In this document: positions 44,750 through 53,053 of the stretch, piece after piece
Position numbering within the stretch: the first letter of the stretch is position 1
How the letters are laid out: each line of letters opens with the position of its first letter
Origin: Pseudomonas sp. URMO17WK12:I11
GTDB lineage: Bacteria > Pseudomonadota > Gammaproteobacteria > Pseudomonadales > Pseudomonadaceae
NCBI RefSeq assembly: GCF_007677725.1
Contig: NZ_VEDF01000006.1
Span: 220,964-284,963, forward strand
Length of the DNA: 64,000 nt
Reading direction: 5' to 3'
Program-made: the position numbers and the translations under genes
The notes under the pieces: generated by a model
Seen by the model: only the letters and a program-made list of their open reading frames with translations
Database searches by the model: none
Told to the model about the DNA's origin: nothing

Positions 44750-45604
44750 TTACTGAAGCAGCTTCAGTACGGCCGATGGCAGCTGGTTGGCCTGAGCCAG
44801 TACTGCGGTCGACGCCTGCTGCAGGGTCTGCTGCTTGGTCAGCTGGGCAGTTTCTGCGGCGAAGTCGGTGTCCTGTACACGGCCCATGGCGGCAGCCGAG
44901 TTCTCGTTCATGCTCTGCAGGTTGTTGATGGTCGACTGGAAGCGGTTCTGGATGGCACCCAGGTCCGACTTCTTGTTGTCAACGGTTTGCAGGGCAGCGT
45001 CGATCGCGGTGATGGCAGCGTCAACCGAGGTGTGAACGGCCGAGTCCGAAGTACCCGAGATCGCCAGGGTGCCGGTGCCGACGCCCAGGGTCGAAGCAGC
45101 GAACGACGAAGTCATCGAAACGCTCAGGATCTGGCTGGTGCCGGTCATTGCGCCAACCTGGAACTCCATGGTGCCAGCGGTGCCGTTGAGCAGCTGCTTG
45201 GTGGTACCGTAGGTGGTCGAAGTGGCGATACGGGTCAGCTCGTCGGACTTGGCCGCGAACTCTTTGTTCAGCGCCGCACGTTCAGTGGTGCCGTTGGAGT
45301 CGTTACGCGATTGCAGAGCCAGTTCACGCATACGCTGCAGGATGTTGGTCATCTCGCCCAGTGCGCCTTCAGCGGTCTGGGTGATCGAGTTACCGTCGTT
45401 GGCGTTTTTGATCGCAACGGTGGTACCGGTGACCATGGTCTGCAGCTTGTTGGCGATCTGCTGGCCAGCAGCGTCGTCTTTGGCGCTGTTGATGCGCAGG
45501 CCGGACGACAGACGGGTCATCGAGGTGCTCAGCGCGTCGGAAGCTTTGTTCAGGTTCTTCTGCACGCCCAGCGAAGTGGTGTTGGTGTTTACGGTTAAAG
45601 CCAT
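44750..45604 (-). CDS. fliC: Flagellin FliC
   Basis: This 284-aa flagellin has conserved D0/D1 ends (MALTVNTNTTSLGVQKNLNK, then LSSGLRINSAKDDAAG; C-terminal AQANQLPSAVLKLLQ). The central domain is very short and rich in Ser, Thr and Gly (about 150-195), which would be the exposed region. The Ser/Thr there and the adjacent Maf/Pse genes suggest O-glycosylation. A sigma-28 promoter precedes it. It is among the shortest Pseudomonas flagellin types. Confidence 0.98.
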   Translation of the reverse strand: MALTVNTNTTSLGVQKNLNKASDALSTSMTRLSSGLRINSAKDDAAGQQIANKLQTMVTGTTVAIKNANDGNSITQTAEGALGEMTNILQRMRELALQSRNDSNGTTERAALNKEFAAKSDELTRIATSTTYGTTKQLLNGTAGTMEFQVGAMTGTSQILSVSMTSSFAASTLGVGTGTLAISGTSDSAVHTSVDAAITAIDAALQTVDNKKSDLGAIQNRFQSTINNLQSMNENSAAAMGRVQDTDFAAETAQLTKQQTLQQASTAVLAQANQLPSAVLKLLQ

Positions 45605-45684
45605 GACGAATTCCTCGTTGGATGGATACTGCGGCTTCCGGCCCTGGCATCCGCCGGGTGTGGCCTAGAGAACCTTCGTAATGG

Positions 45685-45711
45685 TTATCGTCGGGTTTGC
45701 AGGTTGCTTTA
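45685..45711 (-). promoter_or_regulatory. Sigma-28 (FliA) promoter of fliC
   Basis: On the minus strand TAAAGCAA, 11 bases, then GACGATAA match the FliA consensus with one substitution in the -10. The start near 45677 gives a leader of about 73 bases. Confidence 0.85.
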
Positions 45712-45822
45712 GGGGCTTTTCCAAAAAAAAATGCCATCACCTCGCCACCCCTTGTAAATCGGGCCTTGCAGCCCTGAAGCAGCGGATGAGCGGCAAAAAG
45801 CCAATGTGACGGGCGTCACATT

Positions 45823-46071
45823 TCAGTGCCTCGCGGCTTGCTCGAGCAGCGCGGGCAGTTCGTGTTCGAGGTAGTCGGCCAGCGCCAGCCAGTCCTGGCG
45901 CTGCTGCGCCTCGAGCATGGCTTGCAACAGCAGCATGCCGGACTGCGGCTCGACCGCTGCCAGCACGGCCTCGAACAGCTCGACCATGCGCAGTGCGCCC
46001 TGCACGTCCTGGCCTAGACGAAACAACGCAGCGCATTCGCGCGCTGCCACGCTGTGATTGACGGCATTCAC
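45823..46071 (-). CDS. Small helical protein of unknown function, coupled to maf
   Basis: This 82-aa protein starts at a GTG that overlaps the stop of the Maf gene by 4 bases (GTGA). It is rich in Ala, Leu, Gln and Glu and predicted fully helical (GALRMVELFEAVLAAVEP, then LLLQAMLEAQQRQDWLALADYLEHELPALLE), recalling a pair of TPR-like helices. I do not recognise the family. Coupling to maf and position before fliC suggest an accessory of flagellin glycosylation or export. Confidence 0.65.
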   Translation of the reverse strand: MNAVNHSVAARECAALFRLGQDVQGALRMVELFEAVLAAVEPQSGMLLLQAMLEAQQRQDWLALADYLEHELPALLEQAARH

Positions 46072-47360
46072 GGGCAGAACTCCGGATCATAGTCGGCACC
46101 GGCGATCAGGGCCCCTGCCCGGCTGGTGTTGAAGAAACGCACCTCGGGGTGCCGGGCGATATAGCGCTCAAGATCGATCAGGTAACCGCGGAAATTCAGC
46201 TGCGTACGCACCCGTTGCCCATGCCCATCGAGCACCCAATGGCGCGCCGCCGACACCGTCGGGCCCAGCACGCCATCGTCCCAGCCGGTGTGGGTACGGT
46301 CGCCCGGGAACGCGAAGTCGGCGCCGAACAAGGTGATGGCGGTGGCGCCCATCTGCACTGCAAGATCGGTGGCTGGGTGGATCACGCTGCCGCCGACGAA
46401 CAGCTCGGCGCGGGGGATCGCCTGGCGCACCGAGGCATACAAGGCGCTGGCCGAGTAGGCGCTGTAACGCGGCCCGCGCCAGTGGGCAAGCAATTCGACA
46501 TCCAGCATCGGCATGTATACCAGCGCGGTCTGCGCCGAATGCTCAGGTGGCAGGTGGTGCAGGCGGATCTTGTGGTCGACGCTGACCACGATGTCGGGCT
46601 GGATGCCAGCGCGCAACAATGGCAGGTAGGCGGTGTCGACGCAGATGAACAACGGTCGCTGCGCCTGCGCGCGGATCCGCGCCAAAGCCGGCAGATGCGC
46701 CGCCAGGCTCGGCCCGGTGGCGATCACATAGCAGTCACGCCCAGGCTCGGTGCCGAACAGCGTGGCCACATCGAGGTCCTGGCGCAGCAACGGCAAGCTG
46801 TCGGCCAGCAGCTGCTGCAAGCCGGGATCGGCGCTGTCGAAGGCGCGGTTATTGAAACTCAGGTGAGTTTCGCTGATCAGCCGGTCGCGGATTTTCGCGT
46901 TGGTCTCATCGGCCAGCACCAGCTCGGCGGGCAGGGCAAAAAACGGCAGGGCGATTTCGCGGCTGTCGCCGGCATAGGCCAGCTCGACGCGCGGATCGGC
47001 CAGCCAGTCGCGCTGGTCGAGCAGCTGCAAGACCAGGCGCAATACCGCACCATTGAGCACGTAGACACGCAGCTGGCGCAGCGCACTGCGCTCGAGCAGC
47101 ACCCGTTGCAGCTCGCCCAGGCCCGTGCCGTAGACATGCAGCGTAGGGCTATCCAGCGGAAGGGACTGCGCCTGCAGGCGCGCCTCGGCAAGGCGATCAT
47201 GACGGCTGCTCAGTTGAATGTTGCAGACGCTCAAGGTCGAACCCAGGCCCTCGACCCGTTGCACATCGAGGCGCTCGCTCGGTTCCTGCTGCAGGCGCTC
47301 GCACAGCGCCGGCCAGCGCTGCCGCAGCACCTGGAGGTTAGCCTGGAAAATCTCGCTCAT
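46068..47360 (-). CDS. Motility-associated factor (Maf) flagellin glycosyltransferase
   Basis: The protein has 430 aa from the ATG at 47360 (MSEIFQANLQVLRQRWPAL). The central DUF115/MptE-like domain has CYVIATGPSLAAHLPALARI at about residue 208, then FICVDTAYLPLLRAGIQPDI, then VVSVDHKI, then ITLFGADFAFPGD. Maf proteins transfer nonulosonic acids such as pseudaminic acid onto flagellin Ser/Thr. A full CMP-pseudaminate gene set lies just upstream, so that donor is likely. The acceptor FliC is encoded next on the same strand. Confidence 0.88.
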   Translation of the reverse strand: MSEIFQANLQVLRQRWPALCERLQQEPSERLDVQRVEGLGSTLSVCNIQLSSRHDRLAEARLQAQSLPLDSPTLHVYGTGLGELQRVLLERSALRQLRVYVLNGAVLRLVLQLLDQRDWLADPRVELAYAGDSREIALPFFALPAELVLADETNAKIRDRLISETHLSFNNRAFDSADPGLQQLLADSLPLLRQDLDVATLFGTEPGRDCYVIATGPSLAAHLPALARIRAQAQRPLFICVDTAYLPLLRAGIQPDIVVSVDHKIRLHHLPPEHSAQTALVYMPMLDVELLAHWRGPRYSAYSASALYASVRQAIPRAELFVGGSVIHPATDLAVQMGATAITLFGADFAFPGDRTHTGWDDGVLGPTVSAARHWVLDGHGQRVRTQLNFRGYLIDLERYIARHPEVRFFNTSRAGALIAGADYDPEFCP

Positions 47361-47412
47361 CGCTGCGCATCCCGTCCCTGCGAAACGGCCAAGGGTAACC
47401 CAGCTGCAGGGT

Positions 47413-48357
47413 TTATTCAGCCTTGTACAGAATCGCCGAGCCCCACGACAGGCCCACGCCGAAGCCGCTGATGGCCACGCGCTTCCAGTTGCCGTCGAAC
47501 ATGTGCTTTTGCAGCAGCAGGGCAACGCTGGAGGACACGGTGTTGCCCGTCTCGAGCATGTCCTTGACGAATTTGTCGACCTGGGACTTCTCCGGCTCCT
47601 CTTCATAGCGCCGCGCCACGGCATCGACGATGGCCGCACTGCCCTGGTGAATGCAGAAGGCATCGATATCGTCGTTCTCCAGACCCGACTCTGCCAGCAG
47701 CTCATGCAGGTGTGCTGGCACCTTGATCAGGGCGAAGTTGAAGACCTGACGACCGTTCATGTAGAACTCGCCAGCGCTGACCTTCAGGTGCGGCGCACCG
47801 GAGCCATCGGTGCCGAACTTGGCTTTGCCCAACTGCCAGGTCGCGCCCTCACCCATCCAGGTGGCGGTGGCGGCGTCGCCGAACAGCATGGTGGTGTTAC
47901 GGTCTTCTGGGTTGACGATCTTGGAGTACGGGTCGGCCGTCACCAGCAAGCCGTTCTTCAGGCCCGCCGCCTCCATGAAACCTTTGAGCGCATACAGGCC
48001 ATAGACGTAGCCCGAGCAGCCCAGCGAAACGTCGAAGGCGGCCACATGGGTCGGCAGGCCGAGCTTGTGCTGGACGATCGCGGAGGTGTGCGGCAAGCCT
48101 TCTTCGTCGCCGTTCTGGGTCACCACGATCAGCGCGTCGATCGCCTCGCGCTTGAGTTGCGGGTTAGCCGCGAACAGGTTGTTGACCGCTTCCACGCACA
48201 GGTCGGAGGTTTCCTGTTGCTGATCTTTACGCGGCAAGAAGCTCGCGCCGATCTTGCCGAACATGAACGCTTCGTCCTTGCCGAACTTGGCGCCTTGCAC
48301 ATAGTTGTCCAGGCCGGAAGCGGGCACATAGCTCGCGATGCTTTTGATGCCGATCAT
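47413..48357 (-). CDS. 3-oxoacyl-ACP synthase III (FabH-like) of flagellin glycosylation locus
   Basis: The 314-aa thiolase-fold enzyme has the KAS III triad: Cys in FDVSLGCSGYVYGL, His in FCIHQGSAAIVD and Asn in MLETGNTVSSSVALLL. KAS III enzymes condense acyl-CoA with malonyl-ACP. A homologue sits beside the flagellin glycosyltransferases of P. syringae (orf3 of its glycosylation island), so a role in making an acyl group for the glycan, rather than in bulk fatty-acid synthesis, is plausible. Its own upstream gap is 272 bp. Confidence 0.88.
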   Translation of the reverse strand: MIGIKSIASYVPASGLDNYVQGAKFGKDEAFMFGKIGASFLPRKDQQQETSDLCVEAVNNLFAANPQLKREAIDALIVVTQNGDEEGLPHTSAIVQHKLGLPTHVAAFDVSLGCSGYVYGLYALKGFMEAAGLKNGLLVTADPYSKIVNPEDRNTTMLFGDAATATWMGEGATWQLGKAKFGTDGSGAPHLKVSAGEFYMNGRQVFNFALIKVPAHLHELLAESGLENDDIDAFCIHQGSAAIVDAVARRYEEEPEKSQVDKFVKDMLETGNTVSSSVALLLQKHMFDGNWKRVAISGFGVGLSWGSAILYKAE

Positions 48358-48629
48358 CTTGGCTTCCCAATAAATAACAGCGCAATACCGCCGCCCGGAT
48401 GACTCGGGCAGCGCCTGAATGACGGGATCTGCCGCCGCTGATGCAGGCGACAGGCGGGGCCGGCAAGCGACAAAGGCGCGCCGCCCCCATTAACGGTTAC
48501 AGAGGGAGATGCCCGCTCTGACCGATAGGTCACGAATATTTGGAAACAATCGCATATTTTGCCTGTCGTCGTCACCTTGGCAAAGGTCGTACACAGGTTG
48601 GCGGCACTGCGGCGCAGTCGCAGCCAGGG
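48358..48629. other. Intergenic region between pseI and the KAS III gene
   Basis: This 272-bp gap includes an AT-richer patch at about 48535-48570 that may hold the promoter of the KAS III-maf genes (a TTGCCA hexamer lies 17 bases before AAAATA on the minus strand). The match is weak, and I see no clear terminator for pseI. Confidence 0.35.
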
Positions 48630-49682
48630 TCAGTCGAGCAGGCTCCACGCCAGCGGCGTTCCACGCTTGAGCGGTTGCCGCGCCTTGCGCCCGAGCACCG
48701 CTTCCAGATGGCCCGGCGCCAAGCCTGAACCTGGGCGGATGGCGCGTACGTTGTCACGGTCGAAGACCTCGCCTGCCGCCATGTCGCGCACTACGTACAG
48801 CGAACGGCGAAAGCGCCGCGAGGCCTCCTCGGCCGCCGTTGCTCCGTAGTGCACGCGGCCCAAGGCTTGCCAGCCGCGCTCGGTTTCCGTCACCAGTGCG
48901 GCCAGTTCCTCGGGTTGCAGCGAGAACGCCGCATCCACGCCGCCCTCGCTGCGGTCCAGGGTGAAGTGTTTTTCCACCACCGTGGCCCCCAGCGCCACCG
49001 CCGCCACGGCCACCCCGACGCCCATCGAATGATCCGACAAGCCGACTTGGCAGCCGAACAGCTCGCGCATATGGGGGATGGTCAACAGGTTGCTGTTGTC
49101 GGGGCTTGCCGGGTAGGTGCTGGTGCACTTGAGCAGCACCAGGTCGCGGCAGCCGGCTGCGCGCGCGGTCTGCACGGTGCGCTCGAGCTCGGCGAGGCTG
49201 GCCATGCCGGTGGAGATGATCATTGGCTTGCCGGTGGCGGCCACCTTGCGGATCAACGGCAGGTCGGTGTTCTCGAAACTGGCGATCTTGTACGCCGGCA
49301 CGTCCAGGCGCTGCAGAAAGTCCACGGAGCTTGCATCGAACGGTGTCGAGAACACCAACAGGCCCCGTTGCCGCGCACGCTCGAAGATCGGCTGGTGCCA
49401 CGCCCAGGGGGTATGGGCCTTGTGGTACAGCTCGTAGAGCGAAGAGCCGGCCCACAGGCTGTCGGGGTCGGCGATGAAGAACTCGCCTTCGGCCAGGTCC
49501 AGGGTCATGGTGTCGGCAGTGTAGGTCTGCAGTTTCAGGGCATGAGCCCCCGCCGCCGCCGCCGCATCGACGATGGCCAGCGCACGTTGCAGCGATTGGT
49601 TGTGGTTGCCGCTCATCTCCGCGATGACCAGTGGTGGCTGATCGGGGCCGACGCGGCGGTGGCCGATATTGAAACTGTGCAT
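48630..49682 (-). CDS. pseI: Pseudaminic acid synthase PseI
   Basis: The 350-aa NeuB-family enzyme starts at the ATG 49682 with AGGA upstream. It has a TIM-barrel part (VIAEMSGNHNQSLQRALAIV, then GAHALKLQTYTADTMTL, then FENTDLPLIRKVAATGKPMI) and a C-terminal antifreeze-like SAF domain (RSLYVVRDMAAGEVF, then RPGSGLAPGHLEAVLGRKA). It condenses the 2,4-diacetamido-trideoxy-altrose with phosphoenolpyruvate to give pseudaminic acid. PseI rather than NeuB or LegI is chosen because pseB, pseC, pseF and pseG are adjacent. Confidence 0.92.
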   Translation of the reverse strand: MHSFNIGHRRVGPDQPPLVIAEMSGNHNQSLQRALAIVDAAAAAGAHALKLQTYTADTMTLDLAEGEFFIADPDSLWAGSSLYELYHKAHTPWAWHQPIFERARQRGLLVFSTPFDASSVDFLQRLDVPAYKIASFENTDLPLIRKVAATGKPMIISTGMASLAELERTVQTARAAGCRDLVLLKCTSTYPASPDNSNLLTIPHMRELFGCQVGLSDHSMGVGVAVAAVALGATVVEKHFTLDRSEGGVDAAFSLQPEELAALVTETERGWQALGRVHYGATAAEEASRRFRRSLYVVRDMAAGEVFDRDNVRAIRPGSGLAPGHLEAVLGRKARQPLKRGTPLAWSLLD

Positions 49683-49684
49683 GG

Positions 49685-51157
49685 CTATTCCTGAAAGACC
49701 CGCTCGAAGGCACACGGCGACTGAAGGTAGCCGGCACCGGTGAATACGTGCAACGAGGCCAGGTTGTCCGGCAATACCTGTGCTTCGATGGCCAACAGAT
49801 CGGGCCAGCGTTCGCGTATCCAGGCCTCGCCGCGTGCCAGCAGCACCGAGCCCCAGCCAAGGCCGAAACGCCCTGCGAACAGGTACAGCGACACCCGCGC
49901 CCGCTGACCGGGCAAGCGGTCGTAACGCAGGCAGCCGACCGGCCCGTCCGCCGCCTCGGCGATCAGCAGCAGCCGCTGATGATCGGCCAGCACCGCGCCC
50001 AGCCAGGCTTGATGTTCGCCCCAGCGCAGCGCCTGATGCTGATGCGATCGACGCCGCACTTCGGGCGCGTTGCGCCCGTCGAACAACAGCTGGGCGTCGT
50101 CGCTGGTGGCCATGCGCAGGGTCAATTGCTCGCCACACAGGGCCACGGCCACTCGCTCGGCGCCACGGCCGTCGACCAAGGCCTGACTACGCTGGGCAAA
50201 GCTCTCGCGCAGGGCTTGATTGTCCAGTAGCAAGGCAATTGCCTCGCGCAAGGCGCTCACACCGACCTGCGCAGCCTCGCCCAGGTACAGGTGCATACCG
50301 GCCTGGGCCATGGCCAGGGCGCCGGCACGCTGGTTGTCCGCCACGCTCACGCACAGGCTCGGCAAGCCCATGGCAGCGCGCTCCCAGGTCGTGCCTCCGG
50401 CAGCCCCGATGAACAGCTGCGCCGCCGCCATGCGCTGCGCCAGGTCGTCCACGAAGCCGTGCCACTCCCACCCCGCGCGCTCGGCGCATAATCGGCGCAG
50501 CGCCTCGTTCGCAGTCGCTCCCAGCCCGGCGATGCAGGTCACCTGCACGTCGTCCAGCTCAGCCAGCGCCTGCAAGGTCCGCGGCAGCATGCCGGCGACA
50601 TCGAAACCGCCGAAGCTGACCAGCACGCGCCGGCCCTGCACGGCAGGCTGGGCCGGGCGCTGGAACGCCGGGCGCACCAAGGCATAGCGCGGCCCCAGCA
50701 GCAGCCGGCATGGCGCGGCCAGATGCACTGCATAGGCAGAGGCACTGGCATGAAAATTCTGGTCCAGCAGCAGGTCGGCTGCATGGCCACGGTCGGCCAG
50801 GTCATCGATCACCGCGATACGCTGGGCGTGGGCGCGCGCTGCGTGTTCCCAGCGTGCATCCAGGCGGTAATGGTCGACGATCAGCCAATCGAAGCGGGAC
50901 TCAGTGGGCAGCGCCTGGCCCATGCCGGCCAGGTCCTGGGACCACGGCTCGACACCTGCCAGGGAAGGCGGCGGTGCCCAGCCATGCACCGCGAAACCTT
51001 GCGCCTCGATGGCCGCGCGGTGGTGCCCCTCGAGCAGGCAACAGGCGAAGCTGACCTGCGCCCCCTGCGCACGCAACGCATGGGCCAAGGTCAGGCAGCG
51101 GGCGACATGGCCAACGCCCAAGGTCGCCGAAGCGTCGGCGCGGATCAATACCTTCAT
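49685..51157 (-). CDS. Fused PseG-PseH: UDP-sugar hydrolase and GNAT acetyltransferase
   Basis: The 490-aa protein joins two steps of the pathway. Residues 1-330 are PseG-like (MKVLIRADASATLGVGHVARC, then VLVSFGGFDVAGMLPRTLQAL, then FIGAAGGTTWERAAMGLPSL) and remove UDP. Residues about 343-490 are a GNAT domain (LTLRMATSDDAQLLFDGRN, then RFGLGWGSVLLARGEAW, then VLPDNLASLHVFTGAGYLQ) in the place of PseH, the N4-acetyltransferase. No stop or frameshift separates the domains. It overlaps pseF by 4 bases (ATGA). Confidence 0.9.
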   Translation of the reverse strand: MKVLIRADASATLGVGHVARCLTLAHALRAQGAQVSFACCLLEGHHRAAIEAQGFAVHGWAPPPSLAGVEPWSQDLAGMGQALPTESRFDWLIVDHYRLDARWEHAARAHAQRIAVIDDLADRGHAADLLLDQNFHASASAYAVHLAAPCRLLLGPRYALVRPAFQRPAQPAVQGRRVLVSFGGFDVAGMLPRTLQALAELDDVQVTCIAGLGATANEALRRLCAERAGWEWHGFVDDLAQRMAAAQLFIGAAGGTTWERAAMGLPSLCVSVADNQRAGALAMAQAGMHLYLGEAAQVGVSALREAIALLLDNQALRESFAQRSQALVDGRGAERVAVALCGEQLTLRMATSDDAQLLFDGRNAPEVRRRSHQHQALRWGEHQAWLGAVLADHQRLLLIAEAADGPVGCLRYDRLPGQRARVSLYLFAGRFGLGWGSVLLARGEAWIRERWPDLLAIEAQVLPDNLASLHVFTGAGYLQSPCAFERVFQE

Positions 51158-51879
51158 GGGTCGAGCTCGCCCCCGGCCTTGAGCGCCGCGTACAGGTACT
51201 GCGCGCGCAACCAGTCGTCTTCGGTGTCGATGTCCTGCACCAGGTGCCGGGGAATGATCACTGGCAAGCTACGCGCGGAGTACAGCACCTCGTTGTCCAG
51301 CCAGGCTTGCAGTCGCCCCCAATAAAACTGGCCGGCATCCTGATAGGCCGGCGCCAGGTCCTGGGAGCGGGTTTCGCGAAACTGCGGATTGAGCGGCACC
51401 AACGCACCCTGGGCATCCACGGTCAGCGCGCGCTGCACCGGGAAACCGAAGCCGCTCACCGAAAAGGCGAAACTGCGTTCGGGATGCGCCTGCAACAGGG
51501 CCAGCCCCTCATGCAAGTAACGCTGCTGCAGAAACGGCGCCGTGGCGTAGATGCAGCAGGCATGGCTCAACGCCATGCCCTGCCCAGTGAGCACCTCGAG
51601 GGCATGGTGGATCACGGCGTGGGTGGTGGCGTAGTCGTCGGCCAGATGCGCAGGCCGCATGAACGGCACCTGGGCACCGTGGGCCAAGGCTACCGCGGCG
51701 ATATCGGCATCGTCGGTGCTGACCACCACGTGGTCGAACAGGCCACTGGCCAGGGCTACGCGAATCGAATGGACAATGATCGGCTGCCCGGCGAAGGTCT
51801 TGAGGTTCTTGCTCGGGATCCGTTTACTGCCGCCGCGCGCTGGAATGATCGCCACGGTGCCGCGCACACGCTCACTCAT
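51154..51879 (-). CDS. pseF: Pseudaminic acid cytidylyltransferase PseF
   Basis: The protein has 241 aa from the ATG at 51879; in-frame ATG 51885 and GTG 51891 are alternatives, all overlapping the pseC end. The CMP-sugar synthetase fold starts GTVAIIPARGGSKRIPSKNL and contains HVVVSTDDADIAAVA and DIDTEDDWLRA. It activates pseudaminic acid to CMP-Pse, the donor for Maf. Confidence 0.92.
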   Translation of the reverse strand: MSERVRGTVAIIPARGGSKRIPSKNLKTFAGQPIIVHSIRVALASGLFDHVVVSTDDADIAAVALAHGAQVPFMRPAHLADDYATTHAVIHHALEVLTGQGMALSHACCIYATAPFLQQRYLHEGLALLQAHPERSFAFSVSGFGFPVQRALTVDAQGALVPLNPQFRETRSQDLAPAYQDAGQFYWGRLQAWLDNEVLYSARSLPVIIPRHLVQDIDTEDDWLRAQYLYAALKAGGELDP

Positions 51880-53053
51880 CGGCATCGCCACCCAGCGTCT
51901 GCAGCGCCTGGCGCAGGCTGTCGAGCACGTGGTCCTGCTCGGCTTCGCTCAAGTCAGGATAGAGCGGCAGGCTCAGGGCACTCGCATAGTAGGCCTCAGC
52001 CTCGGGGAAGTCGCCAGGCTTGAAGCCTAATTCACGGTAATACGGCTGCAAGTGGATGGGGATGTAATGCAGGTTCACCCCTACCCCTGCTGCACGCATG
52101 GCCTCGAAGATCTGCTTGTGCGCTCGCTGGGCACGCGCGCCACGCAAGCGCACCACGAACAGGTGCCAGGCAGACTCGGCCTCTGCCTGAGGCGCCTGCG
52201 CATCCACCGGCAAGCCTGCCAGCGAGCGCTGGTAGCGGGCCACCAGCTGGCGCCGCCGAGCCAGAAACTCATCCAGACGCGACAGCTGCGACAGGCCCAG
52301 GGCAGCGTGCAGGTCGCTGAGGCGATAATTGAAGCCCAGCTCCAGTTGCTGGTAATACCACGGCCCGTGGCTGGCTTCGCTCATCTGGCCAGGGTCGCGG
52401 GTGACGCCGTGACTGCGCAGCAACTGCAAGCGCGCGGCCAACTGGGCATCGTTGGTCAGCACCATGCCGCCCTCGGCGGCCGTGATGATCTTCACCGGAT
52501 GAAAGCTGAACACGGTCATGTCGGCGAATTCGCCATTGCCCACCGCGACGCCGGCATAACGCGCGCCAACGGCATGGGCGGCATCCTCGATCAGGGTGAA
52601 ACCATACTGCCGGGCCAGGCCCTTGAGGCTGCGCATGTCAGCGCTTTGGCCCGCGAACGCGACCGCCACCACCACTCTCGGCAAGCGCCCAAGGCTTGCG
52701 GCCTGCTCCAGCTTGCGCGCCAGCGCAGTGGCGTCGAGGGTCCAGGTGTGCGGGTCGATGTCGACGAAATCGACATTGGCGCCGCAGTAGCGCGCGCAAT
52801 TGGCCGAGGCGACGAAGCTGATCGGGCTGGTCCACAGCCAGTCACCCACGCCCAGCCCTGCCGCCAGGCACGCCAGGTGCAGGCCGGCCGTGGCGTTGCT
52901 CACCGCCACCGCATGCACGGCCCCGCAGCGCTTGGCCAGGGCCTGCTCGAAGCGCTCGACCATGGGCCCCTGGGTCAACCAGTCGGACTGCAACACTTCA
53001 AGCACTGCGTCGATGTCGCCCGCATCGATGTTCTGCCGCGCGTAAGGAATCAC
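51872..53053 (-). CDS. pseC: UDP-4-amino-4,6-dideoxy-AltNAc transaminase PseC
   Basis: The 393-aa DegT/DnrJ/EryC1 aminotransferase starts at GTG overlapping the pseB stop (GTGA). The PLP Lys is in VFSFHPVKIITAAEGG, the cofactor region is LIEDAAHAVGARYAG, and the N-terminus MIPYARQNIDAGDIDAVLEV is typical of PseC. It aminates the C4 ketone formed by PseB. Confidence 0.94.
   Translation of the reverse strand: MIPYARQNIDAGDIDAVLEVLQSDWLTQGPMVERFEQALAKRCGAVHAVAVSNATAGLHLACLAAGLGVGDWLWTSPISFVASANCARYCGANVDFVDIDPHTWTLDATALARKLEQAASLGRLPRVVVAVAFAGQSADMRSLKGLARQYGFTLIEDAAHAVGARYAGVAVGNGEFADMTVFSFHPVKIITAAEGGMVLTNDAQLAARLQLLRSHGVTRDPGQMSEASHGPWYYQQLELGFNYRLSDLHAALGLSQLSRLDEFLARRRQLVARYQRSLAGLPVDAQAPQAEAESAWHLFVVRLRGARAQRAHKQIFEAMRAAGVGVNLHYIPIHLQPYYRELGFKPGDFPEAEAYYASALSLPLYPDLSEAEQDHVLDSLRQALQTLGGDADE

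Noticed and set aside
46068..47705. N-terminal extension of the Maf protein to 545 aa
   Set aside because: The first 115 codons overlap the KAS III gene out of frame and are Arg/Ser/Cys-rich; the ATG at 47360 starts the conserved Maf sequence.
49683..50138. N-terminal extension of PseI to 502 aa
   Set aside because: The extension overlaps the PseG-PseH gene and is low-complexity; NeuB homology begins at the ATG at 49682.
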